Shown: positions 1 through 12,286 of the stretch, piece by piece | Numbering within the stretch: position 1 is the first letter of the stretch | How the letters are laid out: each line of letters opens with the position of its first letter | From: GCA-2746795 sp964643965 | GTDB taxonomy: Bacteria; Chloroflexota; Anaerolineae; Promineifilales; Promineifilaceae | NCBI GenBank assembly: GCA_964643965.1 | Contig: CAZXVH010000021.1 | Location: 1 to 52,876 of the forward strand | Direction of reading: 5' to 3' | DNA length: 52,876 nucleotides | Program-made: the position numbers and the translations under genes | Notes under the pieces: generated by a model | Database searches by the model: none | Seen by the model: only the letters and a program-made list of their open reading frames with translations | What the model was told of the DNA's origin: nothing

Positions 1-728
1 TTCTCAGACTTACCCGATTTCCAGTTGTAATACACTTTTTTGTAAGGACAGGCCGACACACAGTAGCGCCAACCCCGACATGCATTTTGGTTCACCAAAA
101 CAATACCGTCCTCACCCCGCTTGTAAAGCGCTCCTGAAGGGCAAGCGGCGACACAGCCAGGATTCAGGCAATGGTTGCAAATGCGTGGCAGATAAAAGAA
201 AACCATACGCTGCATCTCAAAGAAAGCTTGCTTTTCCGGTTCGGTAAGCGCGTCAAAATTGGGATCATTGGCGGCGTAGACTGGCGAACCACCCAAATCA
301 TCATCCCAATTTGGCCCAGCCTCAATGTCCATCGGTTTGCCGGTGATCAGCGAAATCGGCCGGGCGGTCGGTTGGTCGTCACCGGCCGGGGCGTCAAACA
401 GGTCGCTATATTGATAAGTCCACGGCTCGTAGTAATCATCAATGGTCGGCAGGGCGGGTTGGTGAAATAAGTTCGTGAAACCGCGTACCTTGTCAGTCAC
501 CCGCAGCTTGATATGACCATTGTTTTTCTCCCAGCCACCTTTGTATTTGTCCTGATTTTCCCACTGCGTCGGATAACCGGTGCCTGGCTTGGTCTCCACA
601 TTATTCCACCACATATACTCTGTGCCCTGGCGATCAGTCCAGATGTTCTTGCAGGCAATACTGCACGTATGGCAGCCAATACATTTATCCAGGTGGAACA
701 TCATCGAAACTTGTGCGCGTACATTCAT
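1..728 (-). CDS. narH: Respiratory nitrate reductase beta subunit NarH (5'-part only)
   Basis: The gene starts at 728 and runs off the left edge, leaving about 242 of the roughly 500 residues usual for NarH. The start MNVRAQVSMMFHLDKC is typical of the family, and AAAGGAG lies just upstream. Visible cluster ligands are CIGCHTC near the N-terminus, then CNHCLNPGCVAACP, and CRGWRYCVSACP close to the edge, as in the four-cluster electron-transfer subunit that links NarI or a cytochrome to NarG. The order narC-narG-narH on the minus strand matches the Thermus nar operon, so narJ and narI are expected outside the window. A 116-nt spacer carrying a double palindrome separates it from narG. Confidence 0.96.
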   Translation of the reverse strand, partial: MNVRAQVSMMFHLDKCIGCHTCSIACKNIWTDRQGTEYMWWNNVETKPGTGYPTQWENQDKYKGGWEKNNGHIKLRVTDKVRGFTNLFHQPALPTIDDYYEPWTYQYSDLFDAPAGDDQPTARPISLITGKPMDIEAGPNWDDDLGGSPVYAANDPNFDALTEPEKQAFFEMQRMVFFYLPRICNHCLNPGCVAACPSGALYKRGEDGIVLVNQNACRGWRYCVSACPYKKVYYNWKSGKSE

Positions 729-749
729 AATCGTTGCTCCTTTGTACCC

Positions 750-800
750 GGGAGCGCGGACAGCTTGTCCGCCCGTTGCGGTCTGGCAGACCGCGCTCCC
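750..800. repeat. Double palindrome (REP-like) in the narG-narH spacer
   Basis: Outer arms GGGAGCGCGG (750-759) and CCGCGCTCCC (791-800) pair perfectly. Inside are two smaller hairpins, GCGGACA/TGTCCGC (756-772) and GCGGTCTG/CAGACCGC (778-794). A related single hairpin followed by the same GCGCTCCCAGG string lies at 12679-12703. On the nar transcript it sits between narG and narH and could stabilise or attenuate the message (inference). Confidence 0.75.
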
Positions 801-844
801 AGGTTTTTATTCATTGTGATCCGCCCCGCTCATGGGGAACTCTC

Positions 845-4464
<3,620 letters not shown>

Positions 4465-4468
<4 letters not shown>

Positions 4469-5418
4469 TTTGCTCCTCCAAGTAGGGGCTTACGTACAGC
4501 TTTTAATCGTTTGCGCCAGAACAGCTGGCTCAACAGCATCAGAATAAAAAAGCCGACCAGACCAATGATGACAAAGGTGTAGTTTATCGCTTGGGCTGTG
4601 GCTTGATTCGTTTGGGTAAAATAGGCGAATAAGTCGGCGACTTCGTTGTCGGTTAAGGGTCTGGCGCCGAAAACGCCTTGCATGGTGGGGAAGGGGAGAC
4701 TTTGCAATGTGGTGGGCAGCCCGGCTTCGCCGTAACGAGCATGGACATTGGTCAAGTCAGGTCCCAATGTGCCGCCGCCCAAAGGGCCGACGCCGGTTGT
4801 AGAGTGACAGCTTATGCAGGGCGGGGCGCCGTTTTCCAGGCTGGTGGCGCCGATGAAGAGGGCTTCGCCACGGGCGGGATCCCCTTCAGGAAGGACAACG
4901 GCCGTTACCGATACCGGCCCCCCAGGATTTTCCAAATAAGCCAACACATCTTCCACCTGCGTTGGCGACAGCTGCGAATTGATCATGGGGACGTTGTTAA
5001 ACTCTTGCAGCAATTGGGTGGCGATGGGGTCGCCTTCCGCCAGCATCTTGTCCGGTTCGGCGATCCAGCGCGCCAGCCAGGCTCTATCGCGGCGCTCTGT
5101 GACGCCTTCCAGGTCGGGACCAACCAGGACACCGGCGCCAATGGTGTGACAGATGACACACTTTTCCTCAAAAATTGCCTGGCCCGGCCCGGCCGCACCT
5201 TGGGCGACGGATTGACTTGATGATGATGATGTCGTTTCCGCCGCTGTCTGGCTGGTCGCTGAGACGGTACTCATCTGATTGCGCAGGGCAAAGGCAAGCA
5301 AGGCGACCGAGGCGATACAAGCAAAAATGAGGACGCCCACTGTAATGGCCAGATCACGAACCGAAAGCGGCCGTTTATCCCAGGGTAGTTCGGGTGATTG
5401 ATTGGTTTGTCTACTCAT
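4465..5418 (-). CDS. narC: Membrane-anchored dihaem cytochrome c, NarC-like
   Basis: 317 aa. An N-terminal membrane helix (about 22-46) is followed by a Ser-rich linker, a first cytochrome c domain (CVICH, 87-91, probable axial Met in NVPM at 145), a second haem site (CISCH, 201-205) and a C-terminal helix (about 281-303). Thermus thermophilus places a dihaem NarC first in its nar operon, and both position and architecture match. It probably passes electrons between the quinone/NarI level and periplasmic acceptors such as NirK. The anchor plus first haem domain is strikingly like the N-terminus of the NirK fusion at 17637-19508. No Fnr-type box was seen upstream. Confidence 0.85.
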
Positions 5419-5526
5419 ACATTTTCTCCAATTTTTTAGATTGCGGGGTTGTGGATTGTGGATTGTGGGCTGTGGATTGCAGGGTGACGCACTCCTTTAC
5501 CAGCTACCATCTGCCACTTTACCCGC

Positions 5527-5862
5527 TCATACCGCTAAAGATCGAATCACCGTCAACAGGTCATCGCGGCGCGTACCGACACGGCGGCTGGTGATAACCT
5601 GGACGTAATCACGACTCAGGTCCGCATTGATGATGGGGATGTCCGGGAAATGAGCGAGGATCGTTGTCGATATGTCCTGTGGCTGTTCACTGTCGGCGAT
5701 GATGATGACGTGGGGATTCGCCTGGGTAACGGCCGTTTTATCCAATGTAGCGAAAACGGCCGTGCCCACTATGCACACGCGCTCTGCCTCTGACAGCATC
5801 TGCGCCAATGTTTCGGTAAACAGGGAATCCCCAATTAGAAATACCCGACAATCCTCTTCCAT
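5527..5862 (-). CDS. Degenerate response-regulator receiver domain protein
   Basis: 111 aa, in the same direction as narC and 108 nt upstream of it. Hydrophobic strand patterns (VFLIGDS, VCIVGTA, HVIIIADSE, IPIINAD) follow the alternating beta/alpha order of a CheY-like receiver. The Asp expected at the end of strand 3 is Ala (IIIAD, shifted by one), and no clear acidic pair is seen near the N-terminus, so phosphorylation is doubtful. No output domain is present. It may be a partner-binding pseudo-receiver for the nar operon. The following 108-nt spacer contains a run of TGTGGATTG-type repeats (about 5450-5480). The fold assignment is by eye only. Confidence 0.5.
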   Translation of the reverse strand: MEEDCRVFLIGDSLFTETLAQMLSEAERVCIVGTAVFATLDKTAVTQANPHVIIIADSEQPQDISTTILAHFPDIPIINADLSRDYVQVITSRRVGTRRDDLLTVIRSLAV

Positions 5863-6148
5863 GTAAGATAAGATAGCTGGACCTGTCAGGAATTTCTATC
5901 CGTCACAATGGGCACAAAGGATGAAAAAGGAGTGATTTTGGGCTGGGTTTGTGGGGAAAAGGATTAGCTCTTTTGGGGCACGGCGCCACCGAATTTGGGC
6001 TAAATAATCGATCTGGGTTAATCTACCTGGCAGACCAAGACGGTGATTTTCGCGAATTATTTGGTCTTATTCAACAAAAATTTGGGTTAATGCGGCGGCG
6101 TTGCTCAGCACAGTTCGTGACAATTCGATGCTGTTTTCAGGAGAGTAG

Positions 6149-6604
6149 ATGAACCTTAACCAGATACTTGAACAAAAAGAGGCGGAAATTCTGAGCCAGG
6201 CAAACAGCGCCCTGGCGCGCTCCCGCCTGCCCCATTATGACAAAGATGGCATGGCGCAAAACGAAATACGCTTGCAAAAGCTGTATAGTCTCACGCGGCA
6301 AGGCATTCAAAACAAAGATTTAACGGCCGTTGTCAGCTATGCGGAGCAGTTGGCCCAGGAGCGTTTTATCGCCGGGTTTGGTCTGCAAGAGGTGCAGGCG
6401 GCGTTTAACGTGTTAGAAGAAGCGGTTTGGCGGCAAATTATCGCTGAATGTGAGCCTTCTCAATTGGGGGAAGCGCTGGGCTTGATCAGTACGGTACATG
6501 GCGCAGGCAAAGACGCCTTAGCGCGTAAATACGTGTCACTGGCCAGCCACAAAAAAGCGCCTTCGTTAAATCTTCAGGCGCTTTTTAAGGGGACGGACGG
6601 TTAA
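6149..6604 (+). CDS. RsbRD N-terminal-domain-like helical protein
   Basis: 151 aa, soluble and helical. The stretch from about residue 60 to 125 (AEQLAQERFIAGFGLQEVQAAF, then a helix ending in VWRQII) resembles the RsbT co-antagonist N-terminal (RsbRD_N) fold found in stressosome-type sensors and stand-alone Chloroflexota proteins. No STAS domain follows, so it is a sensor-only protein. AGGAGAG lies just before the ATG. It is divergent from the degenerate receiver gene across a 286-nt spacer in which no other gene is convincing. The role is unknown, and the position beside nar suggests signalling of respiratory state (inference). Confidence 0.55.
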   Translation: MNLNQILEQKEAEILSQANSALARSRLPHYDKDGMAQNEIRLQKLYSLTRQGIQNKDLTAVVSYAEQLAQERFIAGFGLQEVQAAFNVLEEAVWRQIIAECEPSQLGEALGLISTVHGAGKDALARKYVSLASHKKAPSLNLQALFKGTDG

Positions 6605-6623
6605 CAAACGCATTCCGCTGCAA

Positions 6624-7007
6624 CTATATCATGATGCTTTTTGTTCTCTTTCGCGCCACAACCATGAGCGTCAAAATAATGATCCAGGCCGTGATACGCA
6701 CCGTCATCGCCACGATACTATCCCGAGCCACTACATCCGCATAAGCGGTCAGCAGCACGAGCATGACCAGGATATTGGCGGTGAGGGTAGCGATGCCGGC
6801 TGGGAAAGCATAACGACTGTTTCTCCAAATGAGAACGGCCGTTACCAGCACCGTCACCACCCCCACACTGAAGTTATAGATGGGCAGCCAATCAATCACA
6901 TAATAGCCAGGCGGTATACCCGACAGCACCTTCCCACCAGCTACAACCGCCATCAGCCCGATAATCCAGGCGAGGATAGCGGCTATTTTAGAAAGTTTTG
7001 AATTCAT
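6624..7007 (-). CDS. Small four-helix membrane protein, unknown
   Basis: 127 aa with four predicted membrane helices (about 8-27, 45-63, 72-92, 102-119) and a basic C-terminus (ARKRTKS). No catalytic motif was recognised. Its end faces the convergent RsbRD-like gene 20 nt away, and the start is preceded by AGGAGAGT. It follows the NnrS-like gene in the same direction, but a long stem-loop (7073-7120) lies between, so the two may be separate transcripts. Confidence 0.6.
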   Translation of the reverse strand: MNSKLSKIAAILAWIIGLMAVVAGGKVLSGIPPGYYVIDWLPIYNFSVGVVTVLVTAVLIWRNSRYAFPAGIATLTANILVMLVLLTAYADVVARDSIVAMTVRITAWIIILTLMVVARKRTKSIMI

Positions 7008-7072
7008 TTTGTACTCTCCTTAGGGCTGACAATTAAATAACATACAAAAGCACATTATCATCAACCTCAATC

Positions 7073-7120
7073 AAGGAACGAGAATTAAATTTTGTACTGG
7101 TTATTTAATTCTCGTTCCTT
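7073..7120. repeat. Perfect 18-bp inverted repeat
   Basis: Arms 7073-7090 (AAGGAACGAGAATTAAAT) and 7103-7120 are exact reverse complements around a 12-nt loop. It lies between the NnrS-like gene and the small membrane protein, both on the minus strand. No T-run follows on that strand, so it is either a non-classical terminator, an mRNA stabiliser or an operator. Confidence 0.7.
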
Positions 7121-7168
7121 ATCGGTGAATCCGCTAAACTCACACCACAACCACAAGCCATACCCAAA

Positions 7169-8410
7169 TTAATCGCCTGCTGGAGACCCTTCCAGCAAAA
7201 TTTCTCCGGTGTCCATCGTCGCCAATCCCCGGCGCATAATTTGCCACAAGGAGAGTACGATGGGAATGATGGAAAGCGTCCACAGAACATAAGCCGTGCC
7301 ATGTAAAACGCCCTGATAGGCGGTCAGGAAAATGCTGGCCCACAAGAAGAAGCCACCTAAATTCACCGTAACCAGGCTGAACCAACTGCCGCCTAATTGG
7401 GCCGGTTCATGGGGCAGGAACAGGCGGTAGAAGAAGAAGGGAATGAAGGCGTAGCCAAATTGAAACACCCAGCCATAGATGAGCGCCTGGGGGGCGTTTG
7501 CCTCAATACCTACCCCAGGAAAACCGGGTACTTGTAGAATAATCAACGGAGCTACCAGCACTGGCGCTAAAATCCACCAGTAAGCCGTCACAATATGCCA
7601 CAGCCCCGGCCGCGACCACGCTTCTTTATCTCCCCACAGCGGCTTAATCACATTCAACAGCAGCCAGATGGTGGCAGAGAGGAAGAGGATGATGCCCGGC
7701 ACGGAGAACCAGTTGGATTTAATCCAGGGACCGATGACCAACCCCAGAGCGCCGATGGTCAGCATCCAGAAGATGGGGGTGATAGAACGCGGCCAGGCTA
7801 ACGGCCGTTTCGCCCAGACCGGGTACATATCTACAATCAATCCGGCAAAGACCATCGTCAGGAAACCCCAATTGTTGGCATGAATATGCACTTCAACGGG
7901 TACGGCGATGCGCAGCCAGTTGCTCCAGCCTAGCCACAACCCGGTGCCCACGATGATCCCGAGCAAAAAGTAGCTCAAGCCTACGATGTAGAATTTACGG
8001 CCGTTATGGGAACGGCCGTTGTCTGTGATAGATGCCGGTCGGCTCGCTTTCATTTCATATAATTGAATAATGAGCAGCGTCGTGGCAATGAAAACGAGCG
8101 TGCCACCCGTGAATATCAACGCCTGGTTTATGATAGGGATGCCCACCAGCAGCGTCAACAGACCGATATTCAACGTCAGCCAAATGTCCCAGCGAAACTT
8201 GGGGCGCGGTAGTCCCACTTGAATAGCCACAATGGCTGGCAGCAGCCCGAAGAGCATCTCCGTAATCGCCCCCAGGGTAATAAAATGGATGCGCAGCCAG
8301 CGCAGCCCGTTAAACCAGGGTAAAAGGGTAAAGCTCGTCAGCGCCGCATCTGCCGCCATCAAACCAGCCATACCCACAAATAAAGCTGTCATCAAAAAAT
8401 AAAGATTCAT
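7169..8410 (-). CDS. Polytopic membrane protein, NnrS / haem-copper-oxidase-like
   Basis: 413 aa from the ATG at 8410, which has GGAGG seven bases upstream. A TTG 12 nt further out has no such site. About 11-12 membrane helices. Two helices carry single-His motifs: HFITLGAITEMLFGLLPA and HIHANNWGFLTMVFAGLIV. The pattern H-x(4-6)-G-x(n)-P is like helices of NnrS and CcoN-type proteins and recurs in the products at 28617-30715. The set of six His needed for a NO or O2 reductase was not found. A haem/NO-related membrane function is plausible. Within the coding region two closely spaced copies of the ACGGCCGTT motif produce NGR-SH-NGR. Confidence 0.55.
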   Translation of the reverse strand: MNLYFLMTALFVGMAGLMAADAALTSFTLLPWFNGLRWLRIHFITLGAITEMLFGLLPAIVAIQVGLPRPKFRWDIWLTLNIGLLTLLVGIPIINQALIFTGGTLVFIATTLLIIQLYEMKASRPASITDNGRSHNGRKFYIVGLSYFLLGIIVGTGLWLGWSNWLRIAVPVEVHIHANNWGFLTMVFAGLIVDMYPVWAKRPLAWPRSITPIFWMLTIGALGLVIGPWIKSNWFSVPGIILFLSATIWLLLNVIKPLWGDKEAWSRPGLWHIVTAYWWILAPVLVAPLIILQVPGFPGVGIEANAPQALIYGWVFQFGYAFIPFFFYRLFLPHEPAQLGGSWFSLVTVNLGGFFLWASIFLTAYQGVLHGTAYVLWTLSIIPIVLSLWQIMRRGLATMDTGEILLEGSPAGD

Positions 8411-8435
8411 ACGTACCTCCAAATAGTGAGAGGAT

Positions 8436-8479
8436 AGAGCAAGAGCAAGAGGACGGTATTCCCCTCTTGCTCTCGCTCT
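8436..8479 (-). terminator. Long stem-loop between the ferritin-like and NnrS-like genes
   Basis: Arms 8436-8452 (AGAGCAAGAGCAAGAGG) and 8463-8479 pair over 17 positions with one G-U pair around a 10-nt loop. It lies 2 nt past the ferritin-like stop. No clear T-run follows, so termination is likely but may be partial. Confidence 0.6.
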
Positions 8480-8481
8480 AG

Positions 8482-8907
8482 CTATAACGGCCAGTCACGT
8501 AAAATACGTTCTGTCTCTTCGGCATGGCCGCTTTCGTCGCGCACCATATCTTCTAACTGTACCGCCAATCCCTTGTCACCGAATGATTCGGCTTCGCGGG
8601 CGCGTTGGGTGTAATCGGCCGTGGCTTTTCGTTCGGCCACTACGATTGCTTCTAGCATCTCCTTGTTTGTATGGGCAGCCGTTACCGGACGAGGCGTGGT
8701 AACTGGTTCACCGCCCAACGCTACAATCTTGTTCGCCAGGAATTGAGCGTGTAGCTGCTCGTCGGCCACTTCCGTCAGGAAGAACTGCGCTAACTGGGGC
8801 CGGTAAGGCCCGGTTGCCTTCGCTGCATAGGTCAGGTATTGGATGATGGCGCTCAGTTCACCCGCCAAATCTTCGTTTAAATTGTCGATCAAGGTTTGTT
8901 TGTTCAT
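8482..8907 (-). CDS. Ferritin-like di-iron protein (bacterioferritin family)
   Basis: 141 aa four-helix bundle. The start at 8907 (MNKQTLIDNL) is favoured because GGAGAG sits 6 nt before it. An upstream in-frame ATG at 8919 lies inside that site. Di-iron ligand patterns are visible: Glu in EDLAGELSAI, ExxxEQLH in the second helix, Glu in the third helix, and ESGHAEE in the fourth. Likely role is iron storage or protection of the cytoplasm against iron-driven oxidation. It is followed by the stem-loop at 8436-8479 and preceded by a cupin gene 32 nt upstream, probably the same transcript. Confidence 0.8.
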   Translation of the reverse strand: MNKQTLIDNLNEDLAGELSAIIQYLTYAAKATGPYRPQLAQFFLTEVADEQLHAQFLANKIVALGGEPVTTPRPVTAAHTNKEMLEAIVVAERKATADYTQRAREAESFGDKGLAVQLEDMVRDESGHAEETERILRDWPL

Positions 8908-8939
8908 TTTTCTCTCCATTTGATTAAAAGGTTATTCAT

Positions 8940-9257
8940 TTAGGCAATGCGCGTGGCCAAAAAAGCCAGGCGCGTTTCAGCTTCCAGGCCGCGCACGGTT
9001 CCCGCCGGCATCGTGATGATGGCGCCCGCGCTCACAGGCCATCGTTCGCCATCCACCAGCATCCAGCCGCTGCCGGCCAGGAAATAGTACACAGACGCTG
9101 CTTCAGGGTGTTCAGGGATTTGTTGGCCTGGCTCTAAGCCGGCCACGAGGACTTTCACTTTGTCGTCTACCATTAAAACCTGTGGCTGGGGGTGGGGGCC
9201 ATCGGCTTCGTAGACAACTTTGTCTTGCCAGTTGGGGAATAAAGTTGCTTCAGTCAT
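8940..9257 (-). CDS. Small cupin-domain protein
   Basis: 105 aa single-domain cupin. The first cupin motif reads GLEPGQQIPEHPEA and the second PVSAGAIITMPAGTVRGLE. Of the usual metal-binding His only the one in PEHPEA is clear and the second motif lacks its His, so metal binding is uncertain. AAAGGA precedes the ATG. It lies in line with the ferritin-like gene. The substrate is unknown. Confidence 0.7.
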   Translation of the reverse strand: MTEATLFPNWQDKVVYEADGPHPQPQVLMVDDKVKVLVAGLEPGQQIPEHPEAASVYYFLAGSGWMLVDGERWPVSAGAIITMPAGTVRGLEAETRLAFLATRIA

Positions 9258-9308
9258 TTATTTGTCCTTTTTATTATTTTAGAAAGCATAACGGATTCAA
9301 GAACGGCC

Positions 9309-9378
9309 GTCGCCGACTTTTGTCGGGTTTAAGGCTTGCCCATTTTCAACTTTGGGCTTTGGTAAACGGGCAAGCCTT
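9309..9378. repeat. Two hairpins downstream of the PRC-barrel gene
   Basis: GTCGCCGACTTTTGTCGG at 9309-9326 (hairpin CCGAC-TTTT-GTCGG) is repeated exactly at 10329-10346. Next to it AAGGCTTGCCC (9331-9341) pairs with GGGCAAGCCTT (9368-9378) over 11 bp. Both lie in the spacer past the stop of the minus-strand gene at 9420. Confidence 0.7.
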
Positions 9379-9419
9379 GAGGGTTCGTTTTTTGTCAAAA
9401 ATTATTTGTAAACGATCCC

Positions 9420-9767
9420 TTAGCAATCAGATTGGTGAAGAGGCAGTGTGCTTACCTTATCGCTCGGTATGTGCAGCCAAACCATTTCGCCATCAAGCCT
9501 GTCAATCAGGGAGAGAGGTATCAGGCGGTAAACGGCCGTTGGCGGTATCTGCCCCAATAAGAAATGAGTGAGTTCCTGTCTACCACAATTCAGCACCACA
9601 GCCGCCACTGCCCCCACGTCGACTTTATCTTGCGCCAAAACAGCCATCCCGCGTTGCAGCAAGGTCGGGTCACTATCTGGCGTCAACGTGATGAAGCCGC
9701 TGATGAGCAGCTTTTGTATGGGCGTTGCATCCGGGCTATCCGGTTGGATGCTCTTCTCTTTTTGCAT
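9420..9767 (-). CDS. PRC-barrel-like hypothetical protein
   Basis: 115 aa. The central part (GMAVLAQDKVDVGAVAAVV, then LTHFLLGQ, then YRLIPLSLIDRLDGE) follows the short-strand pattern of PRC-barrel proteins, in which a small beta barrel binds RNA, protein or pigment partners. It is soluble and without signal peptide. AAAGGAGC lies before the ATG. It lies between a DUF6069-like membrane protein and the cupin gene on the same strand, separated from the cupin by hairpins. No function can be given. Confidence 0.5.
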   Translation of the reverse strand: MQKEKSIQPDSPDATPIQKLLISGFITLTPDSDPTLLQRGMAVLAQDKVDVGAVAAVVLNCGRQELTHFLLGQIPPTAVYRLIPLSLIDRLDGEMVWLHIPSDKVSTLPLHQSDC

Positions 9768-9810
9768 GATCTGCTCCTTTCCCCATGCTGTTTCACCCAG
9801 AAAATGTCGT

Positions 9811-10245
9811 TTATGACCGTTCTGCCTGCCGTTGATAACCGGTTATCAGCACAAATACCGTGACAATGGCGGCCACCACATGTAGCAAAGCAGCGATAGA
9901 ACTGGTCAGGAATGTTCTATAGGGAACGGGGAGGAAATAATCGGGAATGAAACTAAGCAGCAAGGCAACAACGGCAATTTTTATGAAGGTCTGCACCGGA
10001 TGCGGCTTATTGCCAACCAACCAGGCTAACAGGGCGGTGGCTATGATGACCGGTATGATTGTGAAAACGGCCGTTCGTGGATAACTTTCTAAGGGCTTGA
10101 AAAGAACACTATCCGGCCATATGGCGAGGGCAATCGCTTGCGTAATGAGTACCGCCACAACGCTGGCTACGGCCGTGACTGCGCCTATTTTGATCCATTG
10201 ATTTCTACTAAGCTGCTTTTCCCTCTGTGCGTCTATCGTCGTCAT
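9811..10245 (-). CDS. Four-helix membrane protein, DUF6069-like
   Basis: 144 aa from the ATG at 10245 (MTTIDAQ), for which AAAGGA is well spaced. An ATG 9 nt upstream overlaps that site. After a polar N-terminus there are four membrane helices (roughly 20-42, 58-80, 88-108, 115-137). The layout, including a Phe/Pro-rich segment after helix 1, resembles the DUF6069 family. That is a visual impression. Role unknown. Confidence 0.5.
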   Translation of the reverse strand: MTTIDAQREKQLSRNQWIKIGAVTAVASVVAVLITQAIALAIWPDSVLFKPLESYPRTAVFTIIPVIIATALLAWLVGNKPHPVQTFIKIAVVALLLSFIPDYFLPVPYRTFLTSSIAALLHVVAAIVTVFVLITGYQRQAERS

Positions 10246-10328
10246 TTCACCCATTCCTTTGGCTTTTATCGGCCTTATAAAACAATTAGCTATTCAATCG
10301 CTACAGCTTAACTGGCGAGCAAGGTGGC

Positions 10329-10346
10329 GTCGCCGACTTTTGTCGG
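10329..10346. repeat. Second copy of the GTCGCCGACTTTTGTCGG hairpin
   Basis: Identical over 18 bp to 9309-9326. It lies in the spacer just downstream of the P-type ATPase stop on the minus strand and may act as its weak terminator. Confidence 0.7.
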
Positions 10347-10355
10347 ATTTAGCGA

Positions 10356-12257
10356 TCAGGTTCGCAGCAAGCGCATCCCGTTTAGAATAACAATCATCAC
10401 CGACGCTTCATGGATCAACATGCCTTCGGCCATATGCACCTGGCCCAGCATGACGCCTACCAGTAGGAAAGCCACTGTTGCCAGGGCGATGACCACATTT
10501 TGGCGGATATTGTTTAGCGTCGCTTTGGAAAGCCGAATCGCTTCTGGAATTTTGAGCAGGTCGTCGGTCATCAGGGCGATGTCGGCCGTTTCAATGGCCA
10601 CATCCGTACCGGCGGCCCCCATAGCGATGCCGATGTCGGCCGCAGCCAGGGCTGGGGCGTCGTTGATGCCGTCGCCAATCATGGCCACCACCTCCCCTTC
10701 TGCTTGCAACTGCTTAATAATCGCCAGCTTATCTTCAGGCAAAAGGGCGGCGTAGACCTCGTCTATGCCCGCTTCATCTGCGATAGCCTGGGCTGTCAGG
10801 GCATTGTCGCCGGTCAACATAATAATCTTCTTGAGGCCCGTGGCGTGTAGTCTGCGCACCATCTCCGAAGCGTTGGGGCGTAATTGATCAGCAATGCCCA
10901 GCATGCCGATGATCACTCCATCTAAAGCGACGAGAACGGCCGTTTTCCCATCCTCACGCAATTCATCCAGCTGCCTATGCACCAGATTTGGCACGGAAAC
11001 AGCCATCTGCGCCATCAACTGTGGCGTACCCACCCCAATCTCATGGCCGGCGTACAGGGCGCGCACACCGAGTCCTGTATATGTTTCAAACTCATCAGCG
11101 TGGGGCAGAGGATCGGCCGATTCCCAGGCATCGGTAACAGCTTGCGCCAACGGATGTTCAGAACCTAATTCGGCAATGGCCGCCCAGTAAAGAACCTCCT
11201 GCCGCGCTTCAATGAGGTTGACCTCGCCCTTGTCTCCCGTCACCGCAGCGCTTTGTAACGCGATAACATCAGTGACAACAGGGCGACCCGCCGTGAGTGT
11301 GCCTGTTTTATCCAGGGCTAACGCTGAAATCTTACCCGCATTCTCCAGGTATTCACCCCCTTTGATGAGGATGCCGCCTTTAGCCGCCCGACCAATCCCG
11401 GCCACAATCGACACGGGAGTGGAGATGACCAAGGCCCCCGGGCAACCGATAACGAGCAGCGTCAGCGCCAACTCTATATTCTGCGTCACCAGGTAAGCGC
11501 CCGCGCTGAGCAGGATGATAAACGGGGTGTACCAACGGGCGAAGCGCTCGATGAAGCGCTGGGTGGGCGCCTTTTCTTCTTGCGCCTCTTCGACGCGGCG
11601 GATGATACGGGCCAGGGTGGTGTCTGCGCCCACGCCGGTAGCGGCTACTTTGAGCAAGCCCGCCTGGTTGACGGTTCCGGCATAAACGGCCGTTCCCGCT
11701 GTTTTTTCTACGGGTATCGACTCGCCAGTGATGGCGCTTTCGTCAATGGCAGAACGGCCGTCTATTACCCGCCCATCCACTGGCACTTTAGCCCCTGGTT
11801 TAACCAGCACCGTTTCGCCAATAACTACCTCGTGGGGCATCACTTCTGTTTGTTGGCCGCTGCGCAGCACAATGGCGGTGGTGGGCGCCAAGGCCAACAG
11901 CCCTTGCAGCACTTGCCGGGTATGGTTGAGGGTGCGTGCTTCCAGGTATGCGCCAAAGAGGAAGAGGAAGGTGACGGCCGCCGCTTCCCAATATTCGCCG
12001 ATGATGAGAGCGCCGGTGGCGGCAATGGTGACCAGCAGCTCGATGCTGACGTGGCGTTGGCGCAAGCTGTGCCAGGCGCGTTGGGCGATGTCTGAGCCAG
12101 CCACCAGGGCCGCGGCGGCCATGAAGCCATTGTGCCACGTTGTCTGATCCAGCAGATATTTACTCGCCAATGCCAGCAAGATGAATAAGCCGGAAACGAT
12201 GGTTAACAGTTGGCGGCGTTGTCTGGGCGACTGCCAACTTTGTTTTAGTTGCATCAT
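10356..12257 (-). CDS. Heavy-metal P1B-type ATPase with a CPG ion-site motif
   Basis: 633 aa metal exporter. It has the A-domain TGES loop (AITGESIPV), phosphorylation motif DKTGTLT, the P1B nucleotide-domain HP pair (SEHPLAQA), and the hinge GDGINDAPALA. The intramembrane metal motif is CPG (VIGCPGALVIS) rather than the usual CPC. No N-terminal HMA domain is present, and a separate HMA protein is encoded just upstream (12436-12651). The substrate is therefore open: Zn/Cd/Pb, Cu and other P1B classes differ at exactly this motif. The start ATG-ATG has GAGGAG nine bases upstream. A hairpin (12287-12315) separates it from the HMA gene on the same strand. Confidence 0.9.
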   Translation of the reverse strand: MMQLKQSWQSPRQRRQLLTIVSGLFILLALASKYLLDQTTWHNGFMAAAALVAGSDIAQRAWHSLRQRHVSIELLVTIAATGALIIGEYWEAAAVTFLFLFGAYLEARTLNHTRQVLQGLLALAPTTAIVLRSGQQTEVMPHEVVIGETVLVKPGAKVPVDGRVIDGRSAIDESAITGESIPVEKTAGTAVYAGTVNQAGLLKVAATGVGADTTLARIIRRVEEAQEEKAPTQRFIERFARWYTPFIILLSAGAYLVTQNIELALTLLVIGCPGALVISTPVSIVAGIGRAAKGGILIKGGEYLENAGKISALALDKTGTLTAGRPVVTDVIALQSAAVTGDKGEVNLIEARQEVLYWAAIAELGSEHPLAQAVTDAWESADPLPHADEFETYTGLGVRALYAGHEIGVGTPQLMAQMAVSVPNLVHRQLDELREDGKTAVLVALDGVIIGMLGIADQLRPNASEMVRRLHATGLKKIIMLTGDNALTAQAIADEAGIDEVYAALLPEDKLAIIKQLQAEGEVVAMIGDGINDAPALAAADIGIAMGAAGTDVAIETADIALMTDDLLKIPEAIRLSKATLNNIRQNVVIALATVAFLLVGVMLGQVHMAEGMLIHEASVMIVILNGMRLLRT

Positions 12258-12286
12258 AAACTTTGACTCCTCGTATCAATAGTGAA

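Noticed and set aside
5949..6152. 67-codon open frame just before the RsbRD-like gene
   Set aside because: No ribosome site or recognisable pattern; it overlaps the promoter region and ends inside the next start.
7065..7090. TTGAT-like half-sites near 7070 (minus strand)
   Set aside because: Half-sites are not in the N4-spaced inverted form and lie within the 18-bp inverted repeat.
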